A DNA stretch of 64,000 nt from Bimastos eiseni (GCA_959347315.1 OY365813.1:18383730-18447729); one strand, 5' to 3'; shown: positions 10,291-25,800, counted from the first letter of the stretch. Translations and numbers: made by a program. The notes: generated by a model from the letters alone, not told the origin.

Positions 10291-13200
10291 GAAGACAGAT
10301 ATATATCGACACATATATTATATATATATATAGAGACAGAGACAGAGACAGAGAAAGATATATATAGAGACAGACAGAGGCAGAAGGAGGTAGGGAGGAA
10401 GGGAGGGAGAGAAGGGAGAGAGAGACAATGAGACAGAGAAAGAGGGATGGAGGGAGGGAGATACGGACAGCTTTTACTGCGTTGGGGGTCCCTCGAGGAG
10501 TGGCGCTTTATAAATTTGCGGTTACAAATGGGCCTACGACTACATACGATACATTGGGTACAAACGACTGGACTCGCCTACTGATCTTTTGCACGTGTAT
10601 GGTACAACAGACTGTTTTACGTATACAACGACATATCGTCCTCAGATCTCAATCCCACTCGATGCAATTATTATCACAAGTGCGGCGCCCAATACAGACG
10701 CCCGTTACCCTTAGCAACTGCAGCTGCCAAAATACCAATAAGCATCTCCGTCTCTTCGAACTCTTCCATGTCTTCCAGGAAGATACTCTTGACGCATCCA
10801 AAGTAGGGGAGGTTTGCACGAATGTTTCAAGAGTTTGATGGTTTCCTCTAAGGACTAATGGAAAGTAATTCATGGCTTGCTTCTGATAGTCATTAGACCT
10901 ACTGCTCATTAACGACAGTTGACATTACNNNNNNNNNNNNNNNNNNNNNNNNNNNNNNNNNNNNNNNNNNNNNNNNNNNNNNNNNNNNNNNNNNNNNNNN
11001 NNNNNNNNNNNNNNNNNNNNNNNNNNNNNNNNNNNNNNNNNNNNNNNNNNNNNNNNNNNNNNNNNNNNNNNNNNNNNNNNNNNNNNNNNNNNNNNNNNNN
11101 NNNNNNNNNNNNNNNNNNNNNNNNNNNNACTCGTATTTATATAAATGTGTTATCAGCAGGGAAGGGACAGGGATAGCGGAAGGATGGAGAGGGCGAATGA
11201 AGAGAGGAACAGACATATATATTATATATCTATATACATATATTTATATAAAGAGAGAGTCAGACAGATAGAGGGAGAGAGTGACTGACAGACAGAGACA
11301 GACAGAGGCAGACAGAGACAGACAGAGACAGACAGAGACAGACAGAGACAGACAGAGGCATAGACAGAGAGAGGCAGCAGATAGAAACAGAGTTGAAGAT
11401 GGAACCCAAAGGGTAGATGAGCTGACGGACATGTTGATGAGCACGCCTATAAGGATGGGATAAAGCGGACTAGAGACGAGTATTTATTACAATAACCGTG
11501 AGGAATGCAGTATGACTCCGATCAGTGGGGAGGTACATTTCCTATCAAACGCCCCCGAAGGTCTGGTTTTTATATTCATAGAAATGGGTCCGTAGGGTTT
11601 GCCTGCACTATAAATGAACGCTCATGATCTTAAAGAATTTAATTGCACATGTATCTTCATCCAGCTTCATCTGTACAGATCTACTTATAATCAACGACTG
11701 TTTACAGTCTGCGATTTCAAAGTATACTGATCCAATGAGAGGCAGAGCGAGAGAGAGACAGAGACAGAGAGACTGGAAGCGACTGAGGGAGAGACAGACC
11801 GACAGACTGACAGAGACAGAGACAGAGACAGAGAGAGAAAGAGAGAGAGAGTGAGAGAAAAAGAGAAAGGTGGAAATTAGGAGGAGAGTTTTTGATCGCT
11901 GGAAGGCTTTGGAAGCGTTGAGGGAAGAGAAAAGGAAAACTCAAATAAACGAAAAGCAGAAGAAAAACTCCTGGAAAAATAAAACAGGGTTGCGTCAAAA
12001 TTTCGTTGAATGAGTTTTAGCAGCATCTGTGGGCAAGATGAGAAAACGGATGAAGGAGCTTAATGTTGCTGTTGATGATGCTGAATTGCGGGTGCTAGAG
12101 TATTATAGTACCTTTGACGTATTTTTATAGGCAGATCGCATAGCAGTATGTAGGCATGTGGATTTAAGCATGCACATGACTGTGTAAGTGTGCTAGCAGC
12201 TTGCATATATGTATGTATGTATGCATGTATGTATGTATCTATGTATGTATGTATCTATGTATGTATCTAAGTATGTATGTACGTGTGTGTGTAATTCTAA
12301 TTCTGACTGACTTAAATCTCTAATATCTAGTGCCGTTATCTTCTACGACTGATGACCCGTTAGAATATTGCCGACTCGCTTAACTCAATAACTGCTTTAC
12401 TGGCATTGCCCACTAATTTACAAAAATGTTCCGAATTCCACATAGAGCCTTTTACGTCACGAGAGAGCTGATCATGCAAGAAAATGAAAGTACGAATGAG
12501 CGAGCAAAAGGAATGAACGAATGACTGAATGTGAGAATTTAGAATGCATGAAAGAAAGAATGAAATATTGAATGAACTAAAGAATGAATGAATAAATGAA
12601 AGGATGAATAAAAGACCGGCCGAACGAATGAATAAACCAATAGTAAAGAGAGAAATAAGGAAATGAGTTATTAATGAATGAATGGATTTTGCCTAATTAA
12701 AACTCTCGCTCGATTTATTTCTCTTTTCGCCCAGAGATCTTCAGGGCAACAATATCACAACGATACGTCGGCGAGACTTCAAAGGACTCAAGAATCTCCG
12801 AATACTGTAAGCTAATGATACAATTAGTGTCATCATTGTCATCATTGTCAATATCATCATCGCATCGTCGTCGCCGTCGCAATTATCATCATCATCATCG
12901 TCATCATCATCATCATCATCATCACCATCACCATCACCATCATCATCATCATCGTCTTCGTCATCGTCATCACCATCGTCGTCGTGGTCGTCACCATTAT
13001 CATCTTCTTCTTCTTGTTCTTCTTCATCATCATCGTCGTCGTCGCCGTCGTTGCCACCGCCACCACCATCATTATCATCACCATCATTATCATCCTTCTC
13101 CTCCTCAACAACAACAGCAACAACAACATCGTCTATCATAATCATAATCGTATGAGAAGCATTATCAATATAATCAGTTTGACAACTGCAGCTTGACAAC

Positions 13201-14978
13201 AAACATGAAACCCCTTCGGCCTAAACTTGCGCATTATAGGCTCTAATAACTTATCCGATTATCACATGTCCGACCGTTTAGTGTTACATTGTATTGCATT
13301 GCATTGCATAGTGTTTTACAGGCGATAGTCAATCAAGAAGACTGTAACGTAAATGTTCGTAATTGTAGCCATTTGTAACCCTCTTGCAGACGCAGCCTTG
13401 CCAATATGACAGTGAGGCGCTATATAAATCTATGGATTCGATACACGGTTATTCACAGGGAACGTTTGACCTCTACACAGTGCTCATATAAAATAATTTG
13501 ATCAGCACAGATCCTTTGCTGCCAGTTTGAATGGTGCACACAGCAAGTTTTAAGGTGAATGTACCTCCTTGCATGCAGTGTATACTCGTATTGTGATATA
13601 TAGCCAGAATTTCAGATAACTTATACTTGTCCTCATTGGGAGGCGGATCGGAAAGTTCACGAACAGATGTGCATGAGATGTGCTTTTTACCAATGCATTT
13701 ATACTTAAGTTATGCTCTACCAATCTGGCCATCTGCGCAAGTATAGCGCTGAGGAAGCTTCGAGGTTATTCTGACGATGGTTGTTTTGTGCACCTCTTGG
13801 ACATTTCTGTTGTAGCCATCTACTTGACAATCAGATTCGAACAATTGAACGAGGATGTTTCGACGACCTAGTCTCAATGGAAAGACTGTGAGTAGATTTC
13901 CACTGAATTCTCTCAGTTCACCTGACTTTCAATTATTGACCCCGCCGGGCCATCTCACAGTGCACACCAATTAGACGCGCTTTAAGTGAGAGAGACACAG
14001 AGAAAAGAAATTGGTCTCGAGAAAAAGGAAATTGTAACTTGGCTCACCAGTTAGTGTTAGGGTCACACAGGTGCATGCACAGATGCACAAACAAATATAT
14101 ACGTACATAAAGAAATGCATTCACAAATGCATACATACATACATACATACAACACATACATACATGTGTATGTACGTACGTACGTAAATACGTACACACG
14201 TACATACATACATATATACATACATACATACAAGCAAATGGCTTTGCAATCGACAGGATGGTACTGGACGTACATCTGCTCAGCGCTCGTGAATACGCTG
14301 GTGCCCGGCGCTCGGTTTTCGAGTAGCTCTTTAGAAGTTTGGAGATTACATTTACAAATGCCGCGAGCTGTTATGGAACCGCACTCTTTTGCATGGACGT
14401 AGAGCCTAATCTGTGTCTCTGTGTCTCAATGGATTAGTTCTCTGGATCTCGACGGAACCTGGTGGACCATTTGTTGAAGCCTTGAAAATTAAACAAATTC
14501 CGCTACTGCTCGCACTCTGACAGTGCCAGTCCAAAGCCTTAATAGAAGAGGAGGGCAACGCTAATAAACTTTCGTATCACTCAGTATCGTTAGATTGCAA
14601 ATAAGGCTACTACTTTTACTGCTAATAGACGTCAGCGCAATTAAAGTTACTAAACAATAACAATTAGTATAATTTATAGGTGCTGTCGAAATCATTAGAA
14701 TATAAAACGCTCAGCGCAGCAGTGGTCCTCCTCTTTGCCATTGGTACTCAAACTGTGGTCTCAGGTCCCGTTCCGGTCCACTAAGGGCCACGGACTGATG
14801 ACTGGAATAACTGGGATGCACTCGAATGAAACATTATTATTGCAAAGAATGTAAAACATAGGATGATTGCACGGTACGTTGTTAATACATGGCAGGGAGT
14901 TTATAAAGGTAATAAGCAATGACGGGCGATGACTGCTATGGCTAAAACACGAGACCTTGCCTTCATTCATCATCATCA

Positions 14979-15025
<47 letters not shown>

Positions 15026-18000
15026 ATCATCATCATCATCATTCCTTGGACTCATTGCCAGTGGGTATCATATGCAACTTCGACGCATCTTCTCCACGTA
15101 TTCTAGTCTTGCGCCTTTCTTGTCAACACGTAAATTTCCTCCTTGCACCACTCTTTGATATCGTCAATCAATTCCCTGCATGGCCATTCTCTTGTTGTTT
15201 TTCCATCCATATCTCCGAACACCACAGTCTTCATTAGCCTGCTGCCTTCATTAGCCTTGTATAATCGAACGGTCTCCCCTTCTTCAATATGTTCCTCCAT
15301 ATAACTAACTGGAAAGCCGAATAGGCTAACTCTTTCCGTTGTCTCAAATCCACTTTCTTTTCTCTTGGTATCTCGCTCATGGAAGCGTCTTTGGCTGACA
15401 TGCATTTCGAAGGGCGCTACAAAAACTATAGAGGCAAGACAATGCAGTTTATTAAACTTTAGTGATTGGCAACTGTTAAAGATAACTGGAGAAATTTGCT
15501 CTGTATTCTATGCCGTATAACTGAAAAAAGCGCTGATTGATTGGTTGATCATTCATTCATCCATTTCGATAATTTATATAGCGCCTCTTCAATGAAAACT
15601 ACTCAGAGGTGCTCCCAGCCCAGCCACGGCCAAAAGGAAATGACTTCAGCAGGTTACAAAAGGTAAGTAGATCATTGTAAGGGCGGGGGGCAACCGGGAG
15701 CCCATTCCAGGTGGATGGACCAAACACTGAGAAAGCTCGACGCAGCATTAGCGACAAGCGGGCTCTGGACACCAGAAGCTCGCCTCTAGCAGAAGAGCGC
15801 AGAGCTCTACGCGAAAGGAGTTCAGACACCGGACGACACAGTTCAGTCAAGTAGGATGGCGCACAACCAGAGAGACACCACCAAACTAGTGTCGCAATGC
15901 GGAAAGTAATGCGCTGTTGAACCGGTAGCCAGTGAAGGACATCGTGCATATAGGCTGAAACCGGTGAAATTTTCATCGTCACCCTCCTAATTTGTTCATG
16001 CTTGGGACTGGCACAGGCAGGGTTTATTAAATCTAAACTTCAGCAAGCCTATGTAAGCTAACGTTGATAAGCACTGGTCACGGCCTTATGGCTGGCAAAA
16101 GAACAATTACCGGTTCATAGCGTCAGTGAGTGTATATGGGACGCAGGGTTGGCGGAGTCTAATCGAGCCCATGGTGCCAGTGGGAGCTAATCTGAGGACT
16201 TCATCGTTATCGGATGATTCAATGAACATATTTCTCGGAGACTCACTGTCTGAATGGGATGAAATCAAATCTTTCTGTAATTGCAATGGAAAACTTATAT
16301 AGCGCCACTCGCTATGAGAGTCTGTATCTCGTCTTCAGATCTGTTTGGCATTTCAGGCATCAATGATATTGCTTATATTGGATCCTGGGATCCAATGTTA
16401 CCATTGGATCCCAGGATGATAATGATGATAATGATGATAATAACGATAATGATGATAATAATGATAACAATAGTAACAATGATAACAATAATGTTAATAA
16501 TGATAATATTGATAACAACGATACTATTGATAATAATTATAGTAATTATTTTAATGATAATATTGATAATAATGATAATATTGGTAATAATGTTGATGAT
16601 AATTAAAATAATGATTATAATGATAATATTGATAACAATGATTATATTGATTATACTATTGATAATGATAATTATAATAATGATTATAATGAGAATATTG
16701 ATAATAATGATAATATTGATAATAATGCTAATGATAACTACATTAATAATATTGATAACAATGATACTGATGACATGAATAATCTGAATAGCAATTGAGC
16801 CTAATACAACAGATTGAATTAACTCTATTGAAGTCTTAGAGTCAACTTATTACGAAGGTCTACTTTATTCTTTTGTAGGCGATTGAATCGAAACCAACTG
16901 ACGTCCATTCCTGATCTCCTCTTTACAAAGATGCCTCGGCTTCAAAGACTGTGAGTAGGACAGATTACTTCTAATTATGGGACACGGTGGCCTACTGGTT
17001 AGACCGATCACCTCTTAGTTACACAAATGGTACAAGTTAGATCCCACTTCCACCTCCTCCATCTCCTCCTAATACTACTCTCCTCCTCTTCCTCTTCTTC
17101 CTTCCTCTTCTCCTTTTGTTCTTCCTTCTCCTCCTCCTTCTCCTCCTACACCTTCTTCTCTCTCCTCCTCCTTCTTCTCCTCCTTTTTCTGTTTCTCCTC
17201 CTCCTCTTCTTCTTTCACCTCCTTTTGTTCCTCCTCATCCTCTTCGTCCTCCTACTGCTCATTCACCTCCTCCTTCTCTTTCTCCTCCTCCTCTTCCTCC
17301 TCTTCTTTTTCTTTCTTTTGTTCCTCCTCATCCTCTTCGTCCTCCTTCTATACTGCTCATTCTCCTCCGCCTTCTCCTCCTCCACCTCTTCCTCGTCATA
17401 GTCTGCAGATAACTATGACATTGGCAACGAATGAATAATCTATGCCCTTACTCCACCTCCAGGTTGGATTTATTTACATACATATATATACACATGCATC
17501 GTATATATATATTATATACATATATCATATATATATATATATATATATATTAACGAGTCTGATGTTTCGATGAAGCTATCGTGATAACTTCGTAAATCTC
17601 TGTTAAGGCGGGCAGGTATTTCGACGTCATCGTCTAATGGTGGTCCATCGTCAACATGAATGCTCCATTCATCAGCGCCCTCTATGAGCAGATCTCAGTC
17701 AATCATTTACGTAGCTATGATTACGGATATTTGTGAGATGGCCTCTTTGTCTCGCGTCGTCCCTTAGACACGTATGGCCAGTATTTTCTATGATGACAGC
17801 CTACGACGCATGCGAATGGACGCCTACCGCCATCTTCCGATTTTTCAGAACAGGCTCTCCGAGAGGGGTGGGGTTAATGGGGGCAATTGCCCAGGGGCCC
17901 GGCGAATTTTGGGGACTTACAGGGTTTGAATTGTCAAATTTGACCTGGGGTCGACAATTTTTTGCATGTCCAGATAACCCGACTAAGATTGTTATGAACC

Positions 18001-20889
18001 TGAAACCAGTATAGAGGCCAAATAGTGGAGGGCAACTGTGGGTGTGGATGCCACTGAAAGCTGATCTGGGGTTTGTTTGGCCCCAAGGCAATTATTTGAA
18101 TTAACTGGCGGTGTTGAAAAAGTGAGATGGGAGGGCTTGAACCCTTCCTACCTCCCGGCAATTCATTCACAGGGGACTTATGAAATATATTATGATCGAT
18201 TTAACGAAGTTTTTGATTTATATCTCGCTAGATATCATTGATGACACGTGGCTACAACAATTCAAACTTGAAGCGTCTAAATATGATCTTACTAATCATT
18301 CATTGCTATTGAATACGTCCACTTACGTCTAAGAGGCCCGTGACTGATCTTCCTAGTACCATAGAATTTCTTTGCCTTGGCGACCGGAATTTCTCTGCTT
18401 TGGGGCCCGGAATTTCTCTGACTTGGTACCAGAAATTTATCTGCCTTTGGGGTCGGAACTACTCTGCTTTGGAGCCCGGAATGTCTCAGCCTAGGAGCCC
18501 TTTAATTTATCTGCCTAAGGCCGGGGAATTTCTCTGCCTAGAACCTGCATGAGAACAAGCTCTTTCTAAGGGTGGTATCCTGCATGGAATCAGGTTATCC
18601 AAACGTGCAGAGATATTCTAATAGTGCGCTTTCTTGATCTGCTTAACTGGGAGCATCAGAGGAATTGCTTCATGATGCATATATCGTCAACCTATCTGGG
18701 GGAGGTGTGTATGGTTCAACTGTATGCAGGGACAAAAAACAGAAGGTTTATCGGGATCTCTGATGATCATGGGAAATGACTACGGTAGTTTAAACATTTC
18801 CAGGCATGGGTCTACATCAGTGTGTTGAAGTTGTGGAGCAGTTGTAACTGCTATCACACATTTGATCAAGCTTATTACTAAGACAATTCACTGCATTTTT
18901 ATATAGCACTATACTGGCAACAATTCAGATGTGAACACATGCACATATGGCGCAACTGAAGCTATATTGCAGAGCAACAATTGTGCGCGAAGGATTTGCT
19001 CAAGGTCTACACAGTGACTCTTCGGATGAGGATCGAACCCGCACTCTCCACGTTACTGTCCGACCGCTCTAACCAATTGACAACATTTACACACGGTGTA
19101 ATCGACAGACAGACACACAGACAGAGAGGCAGAGGCGAGTGGAGATACAGGTGGTCGGACTTTGAACAGACGCAGGGCGATACAACAGCATCCTCTCGTT
19201 GATAGAATAGTAGTCAATGGACCTCTGCAAAGCCACTTGTAGGACCATAACGCTTCCAATGACACCTGGCAGGCATCGGACACACCCGCTGGCAGGAAGG
19301 GAGTAGGGTACAATCCATCCATTCAAGTTCCAGGTTCCGCCGTAGTGGAATGAGCGGAGGAAACGAGAATTCAATCTATCCAGTAGTATAGTCAAGTAGA
19401 CATAGTCAAGCACATGGGGTTAGTTGCATCTCGAGTGGTTGACAGATTAGCAGCGACGGCGCATTTTCCTTCGGCGTAAAACCTGCTTGCTGACCTTTGG
19501 GGTCAGACAGTCGCCAAGATCCGCGATAACGAGCCTTGCATACGTCCATCCTTTCCAGCCGCCTGCGTCACTATCAATGCCTGCCTGCCTGTCTGTCTGC
19601 CTGTCTGTCTGTCTGTCTGCCTGTCTGTCTGTCTGCCTGCCTGTCTGTCTGCTTGCCTGCATGTGTGCCTGCTTGTCTGTCTCTCTGTCTGTCTGCCTGC
19701 CTGACTCTCGATGTATCCGTTACGCAGTATCATTTCTGTCCTCTTTGTTGCCTCCCTCTCTACCTTCGCCTGCCTTTCTCCTGTCCGCCTCATTCTCTGT
19801 ATTCTTCCCTGCCTGCCTCTATGAGTTGCTTCCCTCTCTGCTCCACTGCCTCTCTTTATCGTCGCCACTGCTGTTATCTATGTCTTCCACCGGCCTCCTA
19901 CCCTTCCTCTCACCCTTCCTCTCACCCTTCCTCTCACCATTCCTCTCTCTATTTTTGTCACTCGTCTTGCTCCAACCTTTCGGCTAACCCGTCCTCTCGC
20001 CCGTTCTCTAACCCGTCTCCCACCCTTCCTCCCAACATAACCCGCCCTTCCTCCCATCCTTCACTCACCATCTCTCCCACCTTTCCTCCCATCCTTCTCT
20101 CGCCATTTCTTCCACCTTTCCTCCCACCCTTCACCTGCCATTTCTCTCACCTTAATCCCACCATTCCTCCCACCCTTCTTCCACCCTTCTTCATCATTCC
20201 TCCAACAATTACTCCCACCTTACTCTCATCCTTTTACCCACTATTCCTCCCACCGTCCTCCAGCCATTCCTTTCACCATTTCTCTCATCCTTCCTAGTTA
20301 CCACCGTATTCTTCCGTGGTTGTGTTAATGTTCGGACCTCTTCCTTCATCCATTACCAACACATGGTCGTTCAGGTTCACACACTACTCCTCCTCTTCCT
20401 TCTCCTCCTCCTCTTCCTCTTCCTCTTCATCCTCCCTCCCCTCCTCTTCCTCCTTCTCAGCGGCGTCTTTACTCAGCATCACTTCTCTCCCGTTTAGGAG
20501 ACAATCAGACATTTATACAATGATGCCGCGTTAAATGGCGCGCTTATAAGCAGGTGCCCGTCGCGTGTGATATATAAGCTACATAGATGTACATGTAAAT
20601 GTCCATCATCTTTCGCGGACAATTTGGAACGATTTCACTCTACGATGGGTCATCACATTGAACGTCCGTAGGTCATTACTCCAGCGCCGTCTCTTTCGGT
20701 TGGTGCCTGTCCCAAGCCTGAAGCAAGGAGGAGGGCGTCGCTAATGATCTCTGTAATGACAGAGCGTCGTTATGCAGTTCCTAACCATTGTTCATTCACG
20801 AGGACCTAGAGTAATTGTATATGGTTAGGATCAGGTTAGGATTGGCTAATGTTATGATTAAGATCATTACAATTATCATTTTTTTTAAA

Positions 20890-20928
<39 letters not shown>

Positions 20929-22498
20929 GCACAAATATATTTATTTGTAAACCATCGAACATAAATATAGACTCATTAGTTTTTCGTTGACCGTTTTCAA
21001 TTATTTTAAACGCAAGAGTTAATCATTCTCCATGGCAGTCTCCCGATGTTCCAATCTGAGCTTGAGGTGCCCAACACTGACATCGAGTTTCCAACTTGGA
21101 GGCGGCGGACAGACGCTGAAGGAGATGATTGGTTTCACGCTGGTCGCCTGTTGCTGCTGATATCCTGCCTCCTAGTTCACTGACAAATCCCGGTGATTCT
21201 GTGTGCCACCTGCCTGCGGTTTCGACTGCAATAGGGACTAAGTGATGTGACTGGGAGATTGTTACATATTTATTATTATTATTATTATAATTATTATTAT
21301 TAGGCTCATCACTCCAGTTTTGAGGGTCATTCAGAGCTGACCGTTGTGTGCATTGAACTGGCTTCAACTCTTGTCACATGTGCCCGATTGTTTGAACTGC
21401 CGACATGTAACATTTGGAGTTATGGCATACCAGAGATCTAGAACCGCTGCAAGTAAATCTGAAGTGCTTAATAACTCATTCATCCCTTAATAGTCATAGG
21501 CGTCGACTCTGGGACAGCCGTGAAAGCTGTGTACTCCTCAATAATTTTGGAGTGGCATTACCTCAAAAATCCAGAGGAGAGTTTCTTGAAATAATAAAAA
21601 CTTTTTCATAAATAAAGACAAATAAGACAAATAGTTTAAATAAGATTTATTTACATTTTTCATTATCCTCAACTTTCAAGTCTTAAAGGCTTAAGAGTGG
21701 AAAAATTCACTTGTAAGCAAAGCACAACCATTTCATATGTATTATGTAACCCCGGAAGCGCGCATGATGTCATGAGCTTTCGCGTTCTTATTGTCATTTC
21801 TCCCATTAGTTTGGACAAGTCTACGCCTGTGTTAATAGCTATTTTAAAGTCGATTTGAGCATCACATTCGGGGTCATTCCACCAGTTTCCGCCCAAGGCT
21901 CCTTGGCGTCCTAGGCCGATGCAATTCAGAACGATGAATGCCCCTTTCAAACTGAGAAAATGACATTCATTATAAATATGCGGTAATCAACTCAAGACCT
22001 CGCACTCCCCCACGCCCGGCACTGCATTCCACAAGTAGTCAAGTCTTGGATTCAAAACGTTATGTCCCTAATGTTCTCAGCGGCTGCCTAAATATGATTA
22101 AAACCTATGTCCTGAAGTAGCCTTGCTGGGTGGTAAGTGGTAACCTTAGCAATATTAATATCGGTTGAGGAAGGAATTCAGAAGATTTGTTGAATTAGAG
22201 CAGCGAAAGAATTTAAATAATTTGTCACTAGAGGTAAGGTAGAGTCTCATCTGGCAAGAACTTTGATACATTATCGCAATCGTATGGTGTAAGTAGAAGT
22301 TGAATTGATGCTAACACTGTTTGTTACTTTATTTCTACCGCGGCTGTGCTACGGCGCTATATAAATTGTCTTATTAATATCATTATTATCATTATAGTAA
22401 TAATAAGCTGTGAATAAGCTGGTTCCCGCTACTTCGCTTTTGTGGGCGCTGCAGAAATGCTGAGATTACGATTACGATTACGATTATCATAATTATTA

Positions 22499-22581
<83 letters not shown>

Positions 22582-22788
22582 AATATCATTATTGTTATTA
22601 TTATTATTATTGTTATTATTATTATTATTATTATTATTGTTATTATTATTATTATTATTTTCATCAATATTACTATTATTATTATTATTATTATTATTAT
22701 TATCTCTGCGGCTGCCTAAATATGATTAAAACCTATGTCCTGAAGTAGCCTTGCTGGGTGGTAAATATGCGGTAGAAATAAAGTAACA

Positions 22789-22848
<60 letters not shown>

Positions 22849-25800
22849 CATCATCATTATTATTACAACGCGGTTATGGTTATAGTATCCCTTATTATTC
22901 ACGCAGTATATGATGATGACGAGTTCTCTGCTCAAAGGCATTTCCATTGTCTTTACGCCACCCTGGGATGAGGTAAGTGAGGTGGTTGTTTCTCTTTGCT
23001 TTCATCGCCAACAATTATGGATGGGCAAATTGTCCAAAGTCACTACGCAGTGACTTGAGGTGGGTTCGAACAAGCTACCCTTCGATTGCAAGACACAAAA
23101 CATATTGCTACGTCATTGCATACTCTTAAATATAACTTAGGGCCTAATTCTAATCTGAGTTTCAGTATGAACTATTTTTTCAATCACCCAACTCCTAGTT
23201 TGAGCCTCAGTATGAACTAATTTCATCAATTATGTGACAACAAGTTTGAATTTTAGTTTAAAAATGTTTTCATCGATCATTTGGAGCGAGGCCCATAATC
23301 CTCAGGTGCACCAAGAGCCGTCCCTTCTGTTGACCCCAAGGGTATGCCTTCGATATGTGATGGCGAATTGCCAGTCCTCTCCCTCACAATCAGACCATCC
23401 AACCATGAGTGCACAATCAGTACCGCCTGTGTTATGCGGAGTTCGCAGTGGGGCGGAAGTGGAGCTGAAACGGGCGCATCGTCGTACGTCCTGGCGGGGA
23501 TGTTCAACCCTCTCTGTTTGCGGTGCTGAAGTCTACGCAGTCTGTGCCAGGCACAAATGATCAGCCGTACATCTTCATTACTAGAGCGGCTGATTACTGG
23601 CATTTTTGAAGATGCATTGTATAATCAATTTATGCAGGCTTTATATATGGATATTATATAGTCATATATATTATGTTACCGTAAATATATAGATATACAT
23701 ACATACATACATACATACATACATACATAATACATCTAGACCAGAAACAGTTTTTTGTAGGCCTGTATGATGCGGCTGTAATTAGCCCCTGTGGCTCCAT
23801 TTGTTTATGTAGGCCTACCATATTTTAGGACCATTGTAATAATTCATGCACAACAACTGCATACCAGAACATTCTAAAGAAAACTTTCCGTGGCATTATT
23901 ATATGAATCATAAGCTAGCCAGAGCATTTTAATATCAATCGATGAACCCTTCCACAATACAGTCTAGAATTGCCAGATGTCCGGCAAAAAGAGGACATAT
24001 CCTTTGTCTTGGCCTCATGTTCCCAGTCCGGCTGCTCTGTAAGCAACATCTCTCAAACCACTGTCTCCATGAATGGTCTCCACGCGGTATTACCTTTATT
24101 CTATACTTAGAGAGCATTACCATAACGGCAGACATATTTACATTACATTACATACATCAGGCAATGTTGTGTCACACCAGATATATTTTAAGGATCGATT
24201 ACAATACTTTGCATGTGTGCTCTATTTTTCCAGTGATCTGAGTTACAATTTCCTCCGTTTAATTGGTCGCAAGACTTTCAAGGGTTCTCCTCTGCTCAAA
24301 AACTTGTAAGTATCATAGGTCGTGATTCTCAGCCGTTTTAGTACTGCGATCCCATGCTAATATTTCCCATGCTAATATTTCCAAAGTTGTTGCTACCCCA
24401 ACCTGATAATTTTTAAGTGAATCACAATACAGTAACGTATTAAATATAAATTTTATGTCGCAGTAGTGTAGTAATGATTGTTGTTATCATTAGGCCTACT
24501 ACTGAAATATTAATTAGTAAGGCAACTTTTTACAATTTCTAAAGGTTCCAGTCGACCTTTTACAAATCTCAAGGCAACCCTTTGGGTGTTGCAATCCATA
24601 GATTGAGAACCTCTGCCATAGATAAACTCTTTGAAAAGCCCATAAATGCCTTGTTACCGCCTTTCGGCAATCAAAATCTCGACATTTCTACAATGTCCAC
24701 AAAATCGAAAGTCGCGGGAACTGAAGCTTGATCAAAAGAAAATCGATAGGCAGAGAGTCGACATCCAGAGAGGCAGGCAGGCAGGCAGGCAGACCGTCAG
24801 ACGGATAAGGTGGATGTTGTTTTAGTTGAAACAACGAAGGATATAGGAGAAGAGAAGAAATCACGATAGGATGTGTTCAGTTTCGAGTGAATGAAGCAAT
24901 AAAACTTGATTTATATATCGCCTCTTCAAGGAATCTACTCAGATGCGCTCTCCACGCTAGCCTACATGATGGTAACCCTTAAACCTCCAATTATTATATC
25001 AGACACATTAAAATTAGAACCCTTACTACTCAGGAGTGGTAATGGTTAAATGTCATTTATACGTGTGTTATAACAGTTTTGAGTGAATAGATCTGTTGGG
25101 AGATAGTAGGAGGTGAGTTGCGTAAGGCCATCTCTAAGAGGTCGCAATCATCAGGTTGAGAACCCCTGCGTTTAGGGTTCAGGTAAACTCACCTGAACCC
25201 TCATAAGTGCCATTTTACTGCCATTTAATATGGAATGAATGTGAGGTTACTGTCGCTCAGCACTTGCCTGCTAATAGAAATTCCGAGGTGCTTGAACGAC
25301 CATGCAGCCTTCTCAGTAACACCACCTCATTTAGACGCTGTGGTTGAAAGATGGCGTCAAGAGAAGCAGTGTTTATAAAGCACCAGTGATTGTATAAATA
25401 TCCGCTGGTGGAAATCACTGTTTCTGTAATCAACTTAGCACCGGGATTCTATACAGTTCCGCAGAAAGAAAAGAGATGGCTAAGTGCTAAGAGAGGGTGC
25501 TCCTCAGGTGGAACTTCTTTCGAAGGAGGCCCTGCTCACTAAGGTTTCAATGTTAACCATGGGTCTCACATCGTCAGTAAACGACTTCAATGAAAGCCTT
25601 GATTGTCTTGACTCTTTGTGTTCTTATATTCCCCCTGTTGTTCATATTCTTATCATTGTAGGCAGTTGGATAATAACGAAATAACGTGTATCAACGATCT
25701 GATACTACAGCATCTCAGAGAAATGGAAATTCTGTGAGTATGGTACACTTCTAAACTTCATCTAAGACTCTTAAGTCATCGTTGAACTGTAACAGTGGCT

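Larger units (their letters stand above)
9557..12734. other. slit intron 1: repeats, gap, no gene
   Basis: It contains (TA)n at 9581-9652, a pyrimidine-rich tract to about 9900, GA/GACA-rich tracts (10246-10450, 11255-11380, 11740-11865), the assembly gap, (ATGT)n at 12205-12280 and a degenerate GAAT/GAAC tract at 12480-12690. Open frames here are low-complexity artefacts. Confidence 0.8.
13888..16878. other. slit intron 3
   Basis: It holds (CATA)n at 14125-14235, family-C and family-A repeats at 14283-14362 and 14512-14600, a CAT/CGT array at 14965-15045, a LINE remnant at 15549-15982, a family-A fragment at 15968-16022, and a long degenerate GATAAT tract at 16417-16790. No gene was recognised. 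Confidence 0.75.
16951..24233. other. slit intron 4 (largest, about 7.3 kb)
   Basis: It is dominated by repeats: a tRNA-like SINE head at 16980-17050, pyrimidine tracts at 17040-17400 and 19840-20480, a minisatellite at 18329-18552, a SINE at 18880-19085, CTGT arrays, ATT arrays at 20.9 and 22.5-22.9 kb, and a SINE at 22935-23115. The overlapping open frames at 23234-23603 have no recognisable product. The stretches 17560-18330 and 20980-22080 hold nothing I recognise. Confidence 0.7.

Noticed and set aside
10929..11128. Open frames running through the N block
   Set aside because: They are artefacts of the 200-base gap.
12741..13202. Asp/Glu-rich and His-rich open frames
   Set aside because: Produced entirely by a trinucleotide microsatellite; the same happens at 14.76-15.05, 38.3-38.6, 41.35-41.57 and 50.17-50.55 kb.
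16281..16778. 165-codon Ile/Met-rich frame
   Set aside because: Translation of a degenerate GATAAT repeat, not a membrane protein.
17027..17412. Leu/Ser/Phe-rich frames
   Set aside because: Translation of a TCC polypyrimidine tract.
19447..20534. Frames of up to 253 codons (CLSVC- and PPFLP-type repeats)
   Set aside because: Microsatellite and 12-bp minisatellite translations with no conserved domain.
23234..23603. Overlapping 108-codon frames on both strands
   Set aside because: No recognisable domain, no splice-supported partner exons, and composition unlike the slit exons; left unassigned.
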